DNA of 64,000 nucleotides from Acholoe squamosa (Eukaryota > Annelida > Polychaeta > Phyllodocida > Polynoidae), in assembly GCA_949317995.1 (NCBI GenBank), contig OX439050.1, positions 5,494,771 to 5,558,770 of the forward strand. The letters run 5' to 3'. Shown piece after piece: positions 19,505 to 30,256 of this stretch. Each line of letters starts with the position of its first letter. The stretch's first letter is position 1. A program made the translations under genes and the position numbers. Below the pieces are notes generated by a model. That model did not search any database, was not told the origin of the DNA, and saw nothing but the letters and a program-made list of their open reading frames with translations.

Positions 19505-19536
19505 ATGGTTTGTTTTCACGGCTCTCTTCCCTACAG

Positions 19537-20236
19537 ACCCCTCCTCTGGAGACCTGGCAGCCCTACCATCCGTCGGCCCTCCAGCCCTGGAGAAAGGCGA
19601 GCCGGGGCTATCATCGTCCAGGAAGGCGACAGGAAGAAGAAGCAGCATGGAAGAGGTCAAGCCAAATCCAACCCCACCAGCCGCGGACCCCGAGCCCCAG
19701 CAGCAACTTCCACCAGCCAGTGGAGGGAGCCAGCTAGGAAGCCCCATCTAACACCCAGGGGATCCTATGTGTCGGCAGCTCGTAGGCCTGGGACACCCAT
19801 GCCCCCGACCTACAGGCACGCCAATAATTACTGCCGCCACATCAATGGACAGGTATCCGCCGCCAAACTCTGTATACCGTGTTACCATCAGCCAAGTGGG
19901 TTCCTGTGCCCTTGCGCTTATGACAATAAACCTAAGCCAGGCGGCAACAGGCAACAGTCCCCACCCAGAACCATGTGGAGGCCCATGCCAGCTCGACCTA
20001 GCCCCACCACAGAGACAGACACAACCTCAGAGGAAGGATCAGATGTGGCCACTGCTGGTGACTTAGCATCAGTACACCTAGACTTTTCGGACATTACCAT
20101 CTCAAAATTCAGACCCATCAGATCCAGGAACCATCGTAAAGCTGAAGGCAGGTTTAAGAACTTCAACATCAAAGAACACCAAAACCTACCTCCAAATAGC
20201 ATACACCCTAATCGACATTTCAGAACACACAAATAG
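19537..20236 (+). CDS. 3' basic accessory ORF (spliced start)
   Basis: A strong acceptor (CTCTCTTCCCTACAG, AG at 19535-19536) precedes an open frame that ends at 20236. The phase fits the donor at 14339 exactly. An unspliced ATG at 19505 in the same frame is an alternative start. The protein of about 230 residues is rich in Pro, Arg, Ser and Gln. It has a basic cluster (ERRAG then DRKKKQHGRG) near its N-terminus that could act as a nuclear localisation or RNA-binding motif, a Cys-containing centre and a Ser/Thr/Glu-rich acidic patch. Position and basic motif recall regulatory proteins of complex retroviruses, but I see no homology and propose no specific function. Confidence 0.6.
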
Positions 20237-20949
20237 ACATTTCACAGAATCAATTCTTGTACTACCCAACCATTGAGATACGGTTGTAAACAACCCCCAT
20301 GCCTATACGTATCTTTTGTTTTCTGTGAATGTAAAAGTTTTTTTTTTTTCCTCTATCAAGTATGTCAAATCCTTTTCACTGGATTCTTCAAAAAGCCTGT
20401 TTTGTTTAGGCCAAATGTATATATTAGCTTAAGATTTCTCCCCCTCGATGAACATTATGAGACTAAAAACCAAAATGGCCTCCTGGTTTAACTCTAGGCG
20501 CTATAAAAAGTTCATCACCTTCACCATTGTTTTTCAAGCTCAACCATGAAATGTATTTATGAGTTTTAGTCATAGTAGCAATCCATAGCAATAAGTTTTT
20601 ATTTACCCCATTCATATATATTTGATGAATATTTTGCGTCCCTGTCATACACTACTCCACCTTAATTTTCACCTCGTAACTAACTTCGCAAGATAAACTT
20701 GGTAGTGTGGAGCCAAAAATTCATCACCCTTGTGCCGACCTTTGACCCCACAGTACCAAGAATTACCGACCCCAGTTAATTTTCACATGGACAAGTTCTG
20801 GCATATCAATGCGCCAAACAGAACTCGCCACCAGACCAAGAAAATTCCCATCTTTTCAAAATAACAGGCATACGCACACATTATGAGCATATAACATGTA
20901 ACCTTTATAACCTGTACATAGATTAAGTCACTTGATCCACACGAACCGA
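20237..20949 (+). other. 3' non-coding region of the LTR element
   Basis: This sequence lies between the last ORF and the 3' LTR. The bases directly before the LTR (CCACACGAACCGA) are not purine-rich, so the expected polypurine tract is missing or has an unusual form. There are no ORFs of note. Confidence 0.6.
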
Positions 20950-21441
20950 TGACACTCTGTGACATAAGGTACAAGGATGTAATAACATTCCAACCTTATG
21001 TACGCATACACAGTGTAACTGGAGGAAGTGCGATCCACCTGTGGTGCCATATTTGGAATGAGAGAATATTTCACAATCTCCTCTCAGTCCTCATCAACAT
21101 GACTAACACACAGGTGGCAATCTCTCCCTATGACACGTGTCCCTACTTCATTGAGCCACATGTATAGAATATTTCACAACACTGTGAGCTGCTCAAGTCT
21201 TTCATATAAAAGGCAGCTTGAGCAGCTCCCAGTCATCTCTCCCAACTTACACCTTACACCTATACCTAGAACCTACGACAGGTTGAGCTATAGGATCAGA
21301 GGCAGAGCTTAGATCTTGGCGAGTGTTATCATTGTTACCACCTTTATGAAACACTCATGTCAGCTATGCAATAAAAGGATCAACTGAACTTCCCTGGATT
21401 CCGTGTACATTCACTTTACCACATGTAACCGTCCGTTGACA
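20950..21441 (+). repeat. 3' LTR (492 bp)
   Basis: It is identical to the 5' LTR except for A instead of G at 21160 (a CpG to CpA change) and T instead of C at 21417. It carries the same TATA box with flanking inverted repeat and the same AATAAA. Confidence 0.95.
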
Positions 21442-21960
21442 CTATATTACTGAGAGTAACTTTGATTACCTCTTATTTCATCATTTTGGTACTGCACGTT
21501 ACATGACACAAAACAAGCAATAAAAATGGAACCGGACATCCCAAGTTGGTATTTTTTGGTTTTCTGAGGTGAGGGGATGTCCCTTAAGGTTACATAAAGC
21601 TATAAGAAAATTAATTTTTCATGCCCTTCGAGGGTAAAATTTTACACTTTCTGACAACCTGACCCATATACAAAAGAACAAAGTTACAAATGTTTTTATT
21701 AAAAGTAGATCAAATGTCTTCCAAAAAAACGCCATCACATGCCACCACAGGCACGCCCCCTGCTGATACGGTTCGGTAGCAGCCACCAGACCACAGAGAA
21801 ATAGACATAATGTTTATTAGAAAAGCATGTAAGTTTGGAAGGGATCTTATCATAAATATGTGCACAGGTAAAAAAGATAGGAAAGGCTTTAATGTGACTC
21901 AAATGCAGAAAAGTCTCTTTTGTTTTGGCCCATTTACCTAACTTTGATGCATATGAGCCT
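21442..21960. other. 3' flank of UGT-A
   Basis: I see no gene here. The segment 21738-21838 is similar to 31067-31190, the corresponding downstream flank of UGT-B, so the flank was duplicated together with the genes. Confidence 0.55.
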
Positions 21961-23869
21961 TTATTGTTGTTTTATTTTCTGCTTTCCAAGCTTACAGAGG
22001 CACCTACACATACATCTTGACAACCTGTACAACACGTACACCAATACAACTGCAATACCAAGGAGGAAAATCCCTACATCTATGCTATAGAATGTGTACC
22101 ATGGATATTCAAGGGCGGGAGACATAAGGTGGTCAGCTCCGTATTTGATGACATGTTCAATCCAGTACACTGCTGTGTCAATTGGTGGCATTGCTCTGTC
22201 CTTGAACATGGCTGAGTGGACGTCCATTGTTTTTTTATAACTATCATTTGTCAGGATTTCCTTCACTGCATATACTAAATCATCCGATGTAAACTTGAAG
22301 AAGTTAAAATGCAAACCCAAGCCCTTTTTGGCCATTCTTAGTGAATTGTAAACCTGATCAAATAATAGCGGTAGACCAAGCATTGGTACACCATTGTACA
22401 GAGCTTCAAACTGACCATTGGCGCCACAATGAGTTATGAACAGTTTGGTGTTTGGATGAGCCAGAAGGTCATTTTGGGGCATCCACTTGAGAGCATGAAC
22501 GTTTTCAGGAACATCATCAGATGAAGCCTTAGCAAACTTCCAGATCACAGTTTGATCCAAATGTCCAAAGGCAGCCAGTAATTTTTGTTTGACGTTCTCA
22601 GGGAAACTTGCCACATATGTGCCAAAAGACACAATGATTAGTCCATTCTTTGCACCATCGGCCAAAGTCTGTAGATCAGCAGGTAGGGGCTTTGGTTGTC
22701 TGGTGTTAATACCGCCAATATCTATAACATGTGGCATTCTTATCTGGGGGTAATCAATGGTTACATCGGTCATAACTAGCCATAGCTTAGACTTTCTCTG
22801 AAGTTCTGACATCGTAATTGCAGGTTTTCCCGGAGCATATTTAGTGAGAAGGGCAGAATTGGTCCCAATATTCATAGAGTCTATGAGGGTGTTAACAATG
22901 TAGTACATGCAATTATTGGCAACCCTTTCTGCAAAGGACATTTCATTTGTAAACATACCCATATTTATGTATGGTGTGAATGATGGAAATAGAGGAAGAC
23001 CAGCGACCATGGGATTGAAAGTTGCCAAGAAAGAGACAACTGGTATGTTAAGTCTATACGGTATAATGTGAAAGAATGGAACTTGGAATAACCCATCTAC
23101 AATACACAAGTCAAAGCCAATTTTTTCAAATTCTCTCAAGAGTTGCCCATTACCCAAAAACTGGTGAATATCTTCGTACATCATTTGACTCAGTTCTTTC
23201 ATTGAACCAAGCATGCTAAGAAGGCCCTCTCCACGCATCACCCGAGACATGTGTTCATTGAGTAATGTAGCATTATCTATGAAACATCCATATGTGGGAT
23301 TCCTGTAGGTGTGAATTGTAACTCCTAAATTGGCCATTCTCGGGTTATTCTTACATTCATTGTTTACATAGGTATGGACTTCATGACCTCTCGCTATCAG
23401 TGGTATTGTTATCTGTAATAAAAACAGGCTGTATAAGATGAGGAAATGCTTCATAATGTCCTGAGTCCCAAGGGCATATGAATAATGAGTGTAATTATAA
23501 ACATCATATATCATATCCCTACATTAGCAAATACTAGACCAAATATATATGTCTCCCTTGTTTGATTCAATGTTGCTATGGTAACATTCACCTGAATTCA
23601 TGTTGCTATGGCAACACTCACCAGAATTAATGTTGCTATGGCAGCACTAAAAGGAATTCATTTTGCTATGGTAACATCACCTGAATTTATGTTGCTATGG
23701 TAACACTAAAATGGACTCATGTTGCTATGGTAACACTCACCTGCTCAATGTTCATATAATGGCTGCCCCCAGGTACTGGGAGAATGAGGATCTTTGCCGC
23801 CTTGGATGTACCACCACACATGACCAAGAGGAAAGTAGCTGCTAGGGCCACCCACGGAATGCTCCCCAT
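21961..23869 (-). CDS. UDP-glycosyltransferase A (two exons, 526 aa)
   Basis: This is a membrane-bound family 1 (UGT-type) glycosyltransferase expected to transfer a sugar from a UDP-sugar to small lipophilic acceptors in the ER lumen. Exon 1 (23741-23869, 43 codons) encodes a signal peptide and GSHYMN, whose His37 matches the family catalytic base. Exon 2 (21961-23412, 483 aa) holds the VDG motif with the partner Asp and the UGT signature (WMPQNDLLAHP and FITHCGANGQFEALYNGVP). A C-terminal transmembrane helix is followed by a KIKQQ tail, a KxKxx ER-retrieval signal. The 328-bp intron is phase 0 (CAG|GTGAGTG donor, TTTTTATTACAG acceptor). THCG replaces the more usual THGG. The stop codon lies inside AATAAA. 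Sugar and acceptor specificity cannot be told. Confidence 0.93.
23572..23743. repeat. 30-bp minisatellite with X-box-like palindromes in UGT-A intron 1
   Basis: Six units start near 23572, 23602, 23632, 23662, 23691 and 23721. Each contains GTTGCTATGGTAAC or a one- or two-base variant, close to the RFX X-box palindrome. Most units also carry CACTCACCTG or a variant, which on the gene's strand reads as the exon 1 donor CAGGTGAGTG. The last unit ends in the real donor. Confidence 0.85.
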
Positions 23870-24357
23870 ACTCTATAAAAGTATGAGTAAAGGAAATGCA
23901 GCAATTATGAGAATGACTGTGTAAACAAAGACTATATCAGTGTTTTATGTAATACTAAATTTAGGTTTGCATTTGTTGAAAACAGGACAGGTGTCCAACT
24001 CAGTCAACATGTAGTTATTAGCATGTTATGATAAAATTAAAACTACTTGTCCATCATTTCGCGTCCATCATTTTACGTTTATTCAGTGTTGTGCATGGCA
24101 TGTACTCGTTTTATAAAGACAATATCCAACTCTTGCTTCCCATCTTACCCGCTTTGCCCAGTTTCAGCGTCCAGGCGCTTATTAATTCCAATTCCTCTAA
24201 AGCCCTGGTGCTTTTTTTTCAACGCCCCTGTACCCCAGTGCTTAATTGAGACCAGCACTTATTTGAGACCCAGTGCTTAAACAAGCCACAACAGTAACTT
24301 AGATGCATTTGTGCATTATAACAGACAGAAGTCATTGTCTATTCTCTAAGTGGCTGC
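23870..24357. other. upstream region of UGT-A
   Basis: This contains the presumed UGT-A promoter. The segment 24165-24300 (GGCGCTTATT, CAGTGCTTAA phrases) is similar to 35130-35220 and is probably a dispersed repeat. No other gene is seen. Confidence 0.5.
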
Positions 24358-24630
24358 ATGATCCTTCCAGGTCCAAGCTGCTTTGAATCAACACTGCAGC
24401 ATTACAATCCCTGTGAGCTAGACTTCGATCCCCATCTACAAGGACCCTTCAGTTGCATCATCAGCGGTCCGTCTGGTTGTGGACAATCGCGCTTGGTTAA
24501 TCGATTTCTGAGCGACGTTAGCAATTTGGTCACACCACTGGTGGAAAAAATCTTTTACCATTACGGCGAGTGGCAGCCCCTCTTTGAAAAAATGCAAAAA
24601 GACTACGGCAGCCCTTTAGGGCTGTATTGA
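24358..24630 (+). pseudogene. P-loop NTPase-like fragment
   Basis: An open frame of 90 residues carries FSCIISGPSGCGQS, a Walker A-like motif in which the essential Lys is replaced by Gln, followed by YHYGEWQPLFEKM. The combination resembles ATPase-like ORFs of some invertebrate mobile elements, as far as I can recall; I cannot name the family with confidence. The frame ends abruptly and no Walker B follows. A fragment or inactive relic is most likely. Confidence 0.4.
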
Positions 24631-25353
24631 TTTTATATTCTCAGCATGCTGCATGAATGCAGCTCTGGTGAATGGACACATCAGGGCTGCATTCATGAAT
24701 ATATCATGCCGACAAAATGTTATGGTGTGTTAACACCATATGCGGCACTTCAAGAGTTAAAACTAGCGGGAACTTTGCACGATGAAGATTATAATATCTG
24801 TAATCTCTTATCTCTTGGGACTTGAGATACCATTATCAAAGGTGATGTCCATTGGTCTATTGCTGCAGATCTCTTAATACTGGTACATTTGTTTCCACTG
24901 TTTTCAGCGAATTTACTATAGTTCAAAAGTTTGTATTCTCTCACGGGGGAGGGGGTAAAATCATTATGACCCAGGGGGGGGGGGCAGAATGGTTTCATGT
25001 GTGCGAGCTTACAAGCATTAAGGTATGGTGCTCTGGAGGGTATATGTGTAGAAGCAATTCATCAATTGGTTCGAGTATTGATTGTAAGAGGGCAGCACCT
25101 GTCTAAGCTGACCCCCGTGAACCCTTTCGAGGAGAAACGGTATGATCGGAAGTGTGTCCCTGGTTCCGGCGAAAGTTTACTGCTCATATTTTACAAGCGA
25201 AAATGGCGCCACGTTAGCGTTTCTCCCCAAAAGACGTAACCGCTGACCCCACTGTAGTTCAAGGTCAGCAGCCATTCACCTCTTCAGCAGAAGAACAACA
25301 CTGCCACCGGTATGGGGCCTGCTAGTGTTGTGTGAGTTTTGTTGGTTTTTGCT

Positions 25354-25680
25354 ATGGCTGAGGGCATAGGAGGTGTAGAGGACCTTAACAGAGTGTTGGC
25401 TTTACATGCTTCATCCTTGGGAAGCCTAAAACCAGATTCTCACCAAGCAAGAACGACCAGACTTTGCAGGTCAGGGTGTGGACTGCGCCATTTTGGTCCT
25501 TGGGGCAAGAGGTGTAAGAACATTACATCAGGTAATCTACAGCCGGTGGGTGACCTAGATACTTCTGACAGTGAAGAAGGAGAGGGACAAGGAGCCATGG
25601 GTACTACTCAAGAGGATATAGGGAAGGAACTAGATCGTCAGCATCGGCGTAAACAGGAGCTCGGGTATATAAAGCCCTAA
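25354..25680 (+). CDS. hypothetical protein, 108 aa
   Basis: The ATG at 25354 (GCTATGG context) opens a frame of 108 codons. The product has a short Cys/His cluster (CRSGCGLRHFGPWGKRC), then an acidic stretch (DTSDSEEGEGQG) and a basic, amphipathic end. It could be the N-terminus of a transposon-encoded DNA- or RNA-binding protein, or an isolated exon. I recognise no family. No neighbouring sequence extends it. Confidence 0.35.
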   Translation: MAEGIGGVEDLNRVLALHASSLGSLKPDSHQARTTRLCRSGCGLRHFGPWGKRCKNITSGNLQPVGDLDTSDSEEGEGQGAMGTTQEDIGKELDRQHRRKQELGYIKP

Positions 25681-25925
25681 AATCTATGCCAAAAAACTCT
25701 AATACTCTATTTTAAGTATAAAACATCAAAATCTCAAATATTTCCCCCTGCCCAATCCTGAATCCAACACTGGTGATAGCCTATAGGGGTCTAATGTGAT
25801 AAGAGCCATGTTAAAGATCCTACCGGTACCAGTATTTGAATGTCAGTAGAGGAATAGGCTCCAGTGGTAGGTTATCTGCACCATGTATGTGAGTGTACTT
25901 GGCACAGTGATAGTACTAACAGTGA

Positions 25926-27330
25926 CTGGGTGAATATCAGGCCCCATGGTTGCATTCAGAAACACATGGCCTCATAGTGAAAGGGTGCTATATCAGTGTC
26001 AGGCCCCATGGCTGCATTCAGAAACACATGGTCTCATAGTGAAAGGGTGCTATATCAGTGTCAGGCCCCATGGCTGCATTCAGAAACACATGGCCTCACA
26101 GTGAAAGGGTGCTATATCAGTGTCAGGCCCCTGGCTGCATTCAGAAACACATGGCCTCATGGTGAATGGGTGTTATAGAAGTGTAAGGCCCCATGGCTGC
26201 ATTCAGAAACACATGGCCTCATAGTGAATGGGTGTTATGTCAGTGTCAGGCCCCATGGCTGCATTCAGAAACACATGGTCTCATAGCGAATGGGTGATGT
26301 CAGTGTCAGGCCCCATGGCTGCATTCAGAAACACATGGCCTCATAGTGAAAGGGTGCTATATCAGTGTCAGGCCCCATGGCTGCATTCAGAAACACATGG
26401 CCTCATAGTGAAAGGGTGCTATATCACTGTCAGGCCCCATGGCTGCATTCAGAAACACATGGCCTCACAGTGAAAGGGTGCTATATCAGTGTCAGGCCCC
26501 ATGGCTGCATTCAGAAACACATGGCCTCATAGTGAAATGGTGCTATATCAGTGTCAGGCCCCATGGCTGCATTCAGAAACACATGGCCTCATAGTGAATG
26601 GGTGCTATGTCAGTGTCAGGCCCCATGGCTGCATTCAGAAACACATGGCCTCATAGTGAAAGGGTGCTATATCAGTGTCAGGCCCCATGGCTGCATTCAG
26701 AAACACATGGCCTCACAGTGAAAGGGTGCTATATCACTGTCAGGCCCCATGGCTGCATTCAGAAATACATGGTCTCATAGCGAATGGGTGTTATAGAAGT
26801 GCAAGGCCCCATGGCTGCATTCAGAAACACCTGGCCTCATAGTGAATGGGTGTTATAGAAGTGTAAGGCCCCATGGCTACATTCAGAAATACATGGTCTC
26901 ATAGCGAATGGGTGTTATAGAAGTGCAAGGCCCCATGGCTGCATTCACAAACACATGGCCTCATAGTGAATGGGTGTTATAGAAGTGTAAGGCCCCATGG
27001 CTGCATTCAGAAACACCTGGCCTCATAGTGAATGGGTGTTATAGAAGTGTAAGGCCCCATGGCTGCATTCAGAAACATGGCTTTATAGTGAATGGGTGTT
27101 ATAGAAGTGCAAGGCCCCATGGCTGCATTCAGAAACACCTGGCCTCATAGTGAATGGGTGTTATAGAAGTGTAAGGCCCCATGGCTGCATTCAGAAACAT
27201 GGCTTCATAGTGAATGGGTGTTATGTCAGTGTGAGGTCTCATCGCTGCATTCAGAAACACATGGTCTCATAGCGAATGGGTGTTATATCAATGTAATGTC
27301 CCATGTCTGCATTCAGCAACACCTGGCCTC
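25926..27330. repeat. 62-bp satellite array
   Basis: About 22 units share the core CCCCATGGCTGCATTCAG followed by AAACACATGGCCTCATAGTG. The period is 62 bp in the left part (for example 25940, 26002, 26064). Two sub-variants (GTGCTATATCAGTGTCA and GTGTTATAGAAGTGTAA) occupy the left and right halves, which suggests separate amplifications. The plus-strand ORFs across it are by-products. Confidence 0.93.
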
Positions 27331-28951
27331 ATAGGCTCAATCTTGAGTCCTCTTCTTTTTTTAATATATGTTAACAATGTAATAAATTGTACAAAAGAAT
27401 GTAAAGTGAAGCTATATGCTGATGATACCGTTATCTATTCATCTCATACAGACTTTGGAGTAGCCAAGATACTACTACAACATGAACTTAAAAATTATGA
27501 AACCTGGTGTATACAAAACAAACTTTCCATAAATGTTGCACAAACCAAGGTAATGATTTTTTCCTCTAGTTCAAAGAAACTTAATACCTTATCTGCTGTT
27601 ATTCCACGATTTCTGGGTTACTGGGTGCTTTTTGGTGGCTATTCCCATCCACATATCTGTCGATATTGCACACTCTTTAGGCTGTAACATCAATTTTGGA
27701 TAACCTGTGCCTGGTGTGGGTTATCCATGGATAACCTGTGCCCGGTCCAGGTTATCCATTTCCCTCCATGTCATATGTTACATGTTAAAACCCACGAAAT
27801 ATTCCAGGCCAGGGTAGGGATCAAACCTGCAGTCTCACATCCCAAATCCAACTCCCCATGCACTGCGCCACAGGGACTGACGAGAAACGCTCGGTTTGAA
27901 CCAAATCTGGATATGATACAAAGCCATGTGCGCTGTCGCTGTCCGCTGCCGGGCGACGAGGTGTATTTAGTAGCAAACATAACAGCGAGACGCGTTTGGA
28001 GGAGGAGACGCGGTGGTCTAGCGGTTAGCGCATTGCGCTCAGCCGTGAGAGGTCCGCGGATCGAATCCCGGCCGGGACGGGTCTTTTTTCGCCGTGTGCA
28101 CTGTCGCTGTCCACGAGGGACATTCACAATATTACAAACATTAATTTATTAAGATATATTCATCTTGTAAACTACATGTACAATAGATCGAGATGTAATG
28201 ACTACAGTGATATACGAAACCTAAGAACAAGGCTACATGATGCACCTACTGTTAGGGTTATAACTCCCAATGGAAGAGCTTATGCAAGAAGTGTAGAATA
28301 TTATGGTGCCACTTGCTGAAATGCCCTACCTATGGGAAGGAGAAATGCCCCTAGCCTGGAGGAGTTTAAAACTGACTCCAGGACCTACATGGCGTCTCTT
28401 TTTCCTTACGGTAGGCTAAAGCGCCACACATTTATCTACCCAACATAATATTATTATGTCTAAATTAAGTCATTGGTACTTACATTTCGTAAATCATTTG
28501 ATTAGGACTATGATTGTGTTATTTATTTTCCACAGACTCCGAATTCCTCTTTTATATCTTTAAGTGACCCTGTGTCCAAAGTTTTTGTGAAGAAAGGTAG
28601 AACCAGAAGTATCAACCCATACACTAGTAATAGTGGGGATGAGGTTCTCTTCCTTCTTTTGGCTCTATGGTAAAGTTATGGTATATTGATACTAAGAAAC
28701 TTTATTTAACTTATATGTATTCTTGATGAGCGCAACTAAACTACTTATTACATATGTCAAATATTATATACCTACAGACCCTTGATTATGTATACTTATG
28801 GTATGGAATATACAATTTACCAACACATATTGATCACTACTTTAACATTGTAGATTATACGATTTCTTGGTTGATATAATAAGATTTGACAAATTGTTAT
28901 CGTCATGTAAAGTTGAAATCTGAGCTAATAAAGTAAATTCAAACAAAAAAA
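27331..28951 (+). mobile_element. 5'-truncated LINE, split by a SINE
   Basis: The insert encodes the centre of a non-LTR reverse transcriptase (SPLLFLIYVNNV, then LYADDTVIY with the catalytic YADD, then WCIQNKLSINVAQTK) at about 27338-27600. The C-terminal part resumes at about 28140-28430 (LRTRLHDAPTVRV, NAPSLEEFK), where a TGA replaces the expected Trp codon. It ends in AATAAAGTAAATTC and a poly(A) run at 28941-28951. It interrupts the satellite. The motifs suggest the jockey/CR1/L2 side of LINEs. It is non-functional. Confidence 0.85.
27605..28130. mobile_element. composite SINE with two divergent tRNA-like heads, copy 1
   Basis: It starts CCACGATTTCTGGGTTAC and shares most of its length with 35322 onward. 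On the minus strand (27806-27880) a tRNA-like unit has box A TGGCGCAGTGC and a slightly mutated box B. On the plus strand (28007-28080) a second unit has box A TGGTCTAGCGG and box B GGATCGAATCC. The heads point away from each other. It sits inside the LINE, between its RT and C-terminal segments. Confidence 0.8.
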
Positions 28952-28962
28952 AACAGTGAAGG

Positions 28963-29600
28963 GGTGTTATATAAATGAAAGGTCCCATGGCTGCATTCAG
29001 AAACACCTGGCCTCAGAGTGAATGGGTGAATGTAAGGTCACATGGCTGCATTCACAAACACATGGCCTCATAGTGAATGGGTGAATGTAAGGTACCATGG
29101 CTGCATTCAGAAACACATGGCCTCAGAGTGAATGGGTGAATGTAAGGTACCATGGCTGCATTCAGAAACACATGGCCTCATAGTGAATGGGTGAATGTAA
29201 GGTACCATGGCTGCATTCAGAAACACCTGGCCTCATAGTGAATGAGTGAATGTAAGGCCCCATGGCTGCATTCAGAAACACATGGCCTCATAGTGAATGG
29301 GTGAATGTAAGGTACCATGTCTGCATTCAGAAACACATGGCCTCATAGTGAATGGGTGAATGTAAGGCCCCATGGCTGCATTCAGAAACACATGGTCTTA
29401 TAGAGAATGGGTGAATGTAAGGCCCCATGGCTGCATTCAGAAACACCTGGCCTCAGAGTGAATAGGTGAATGTAAGGTCCCATTGCTGCATTCAGAATCA
29501 CCTGGCCTCAGAGTGAATGGGTGAATGTAAGGTCCCATGGCTGCATTCAGAAACACATGTCCTCATATTGAATGGGTAAATGTAAGGTCCCATGAATCAA
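28963..29600. repeat. 55-bp satellite array
   Basis: About eleven units of the same satellite family have a shorter 55-bp period, because the TATATCAGTG-type segment is reduced to GAATGTAAGG. The array continues on the far side of the LINE, so one former satellite locus is now split. Confidence 0.9.
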
Positions 29601-29685
29601 ATGACCCCTTTTTAAGTGAAATAGTCTGTTTTAACATCATAATTATTTAGGTGTGAATGGACTATCTGTTGGTATCTTTAGCTCA

Positions 29686-29995
29686 GATAATCACAACATA
29701 ACCAATACTTAAAGTGGCATAGTCCGATGGTTGGGGATAAAAAAATCAATCTTCACAAAAATGAACCAGGATGTTAACATAGCTCATACTTCCTGCGGTA
29801 CCTATTTTATTTCCCCTTTTTACCCATAGTTAAGCTCATATTTAAAGGAATTGTTAGATTTATACCCTATTTCCTAGTTTTGGCGCCAGAAGTCCATCAT
29901 TGGAAATATACTGTAAAATGCCTATGGATAGGTCCATGGAACTCTCTAAGCTTACCATCAGATTATGATACTTTAATTATTGGTTATGTTGTGAT
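29686..29995. mobile_element. 310-bp inverted-repeat element
   Basis: ATCACAACATAACCAATACT at the left is mirrored by ATTATTGGTTATGTTGTGAT at the right, giving termini of about 26 bp with one or two mismatches. There is no coding capacity. This fits a MITE. Confidence 0.6.
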
Positions 29996-30256
29996 CAAGG
30001 CAGCAAGTCATACATCTTAAAGGTGCAAATAAGACTCAGTACTCCTTAACAGTGAGTTTGTTTTAAATTGCACATTACTAAAGTTGTAAAGCCACACAAA
30101 ACCAGACTCTGGTCAATCTAAATTGTAAGTTGGTATCCATTGACAAGTAGAGGTGTTACAGTGTAAATAGTGGTTCATGGGATAGAGCTTAAAAAACTGA
30201 TCTCTACATTTCTGTTTGACATGTGCATGTATATCATAGATTTATCAACAATAGTG
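29996..30256. other. unannotated spacer
   Basis: I see no supported feature in it. Confidence 0.4.

Larger units (their letters stand above)
5351..21441 (+). mobile_element. 16.1-kb Ty3/gypsy-class env-bearing LTR element
   Basis: This is a near-complete endogenous-retrovirus-like element. In order it has a 5' LTR, primer-binding site, gag, an in-frame UAG, pol, a short splice-donor exon, an accessory ORF, env, two more 3' ORFs (one with a spliced start), an antisense spliced ORF, and a 3' LTR. gag, pol and env are all open. The LTRs differ at 2 of 492 positions (5561/21160 and 5818/21417), so the copy is young. It is roughly twice as long as most Ty3/gypsy elements. No target-site duplication is visible (left flank CTCGA, right flank CTATA), and no polypurine tract abuts the 3' LTR. 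The class assignment rests on domain order (protease, RT, RNase H, integrase) and the GPY/F motif. Confidence 0.93.

Noticed and set aside
19767-20232. Other ORFs overlapping the last sense ORF
   Set aside because: They overlap the spliced-start frame in other phases and lack supporting acceptors; probably due to biased composition.
23572-23743. CRISPR-like array (30-bp repeats)
   Set aside because: There are no unique spacers; units are contiguous and lie in an intron of an animal gene.
25996-26780. ORFs with repeated CQAPWLHSETHGL peptides
   Set aside because: By-products of the 62-bp satellite, which runs through all frames.
28007-28080. Possible genuine tRNA gene
   Set aside because: Boxes A and B are present but the acceptor ends do not pair well, and the unit recurs within a longer repeat at 35747, so it is a SINE head.
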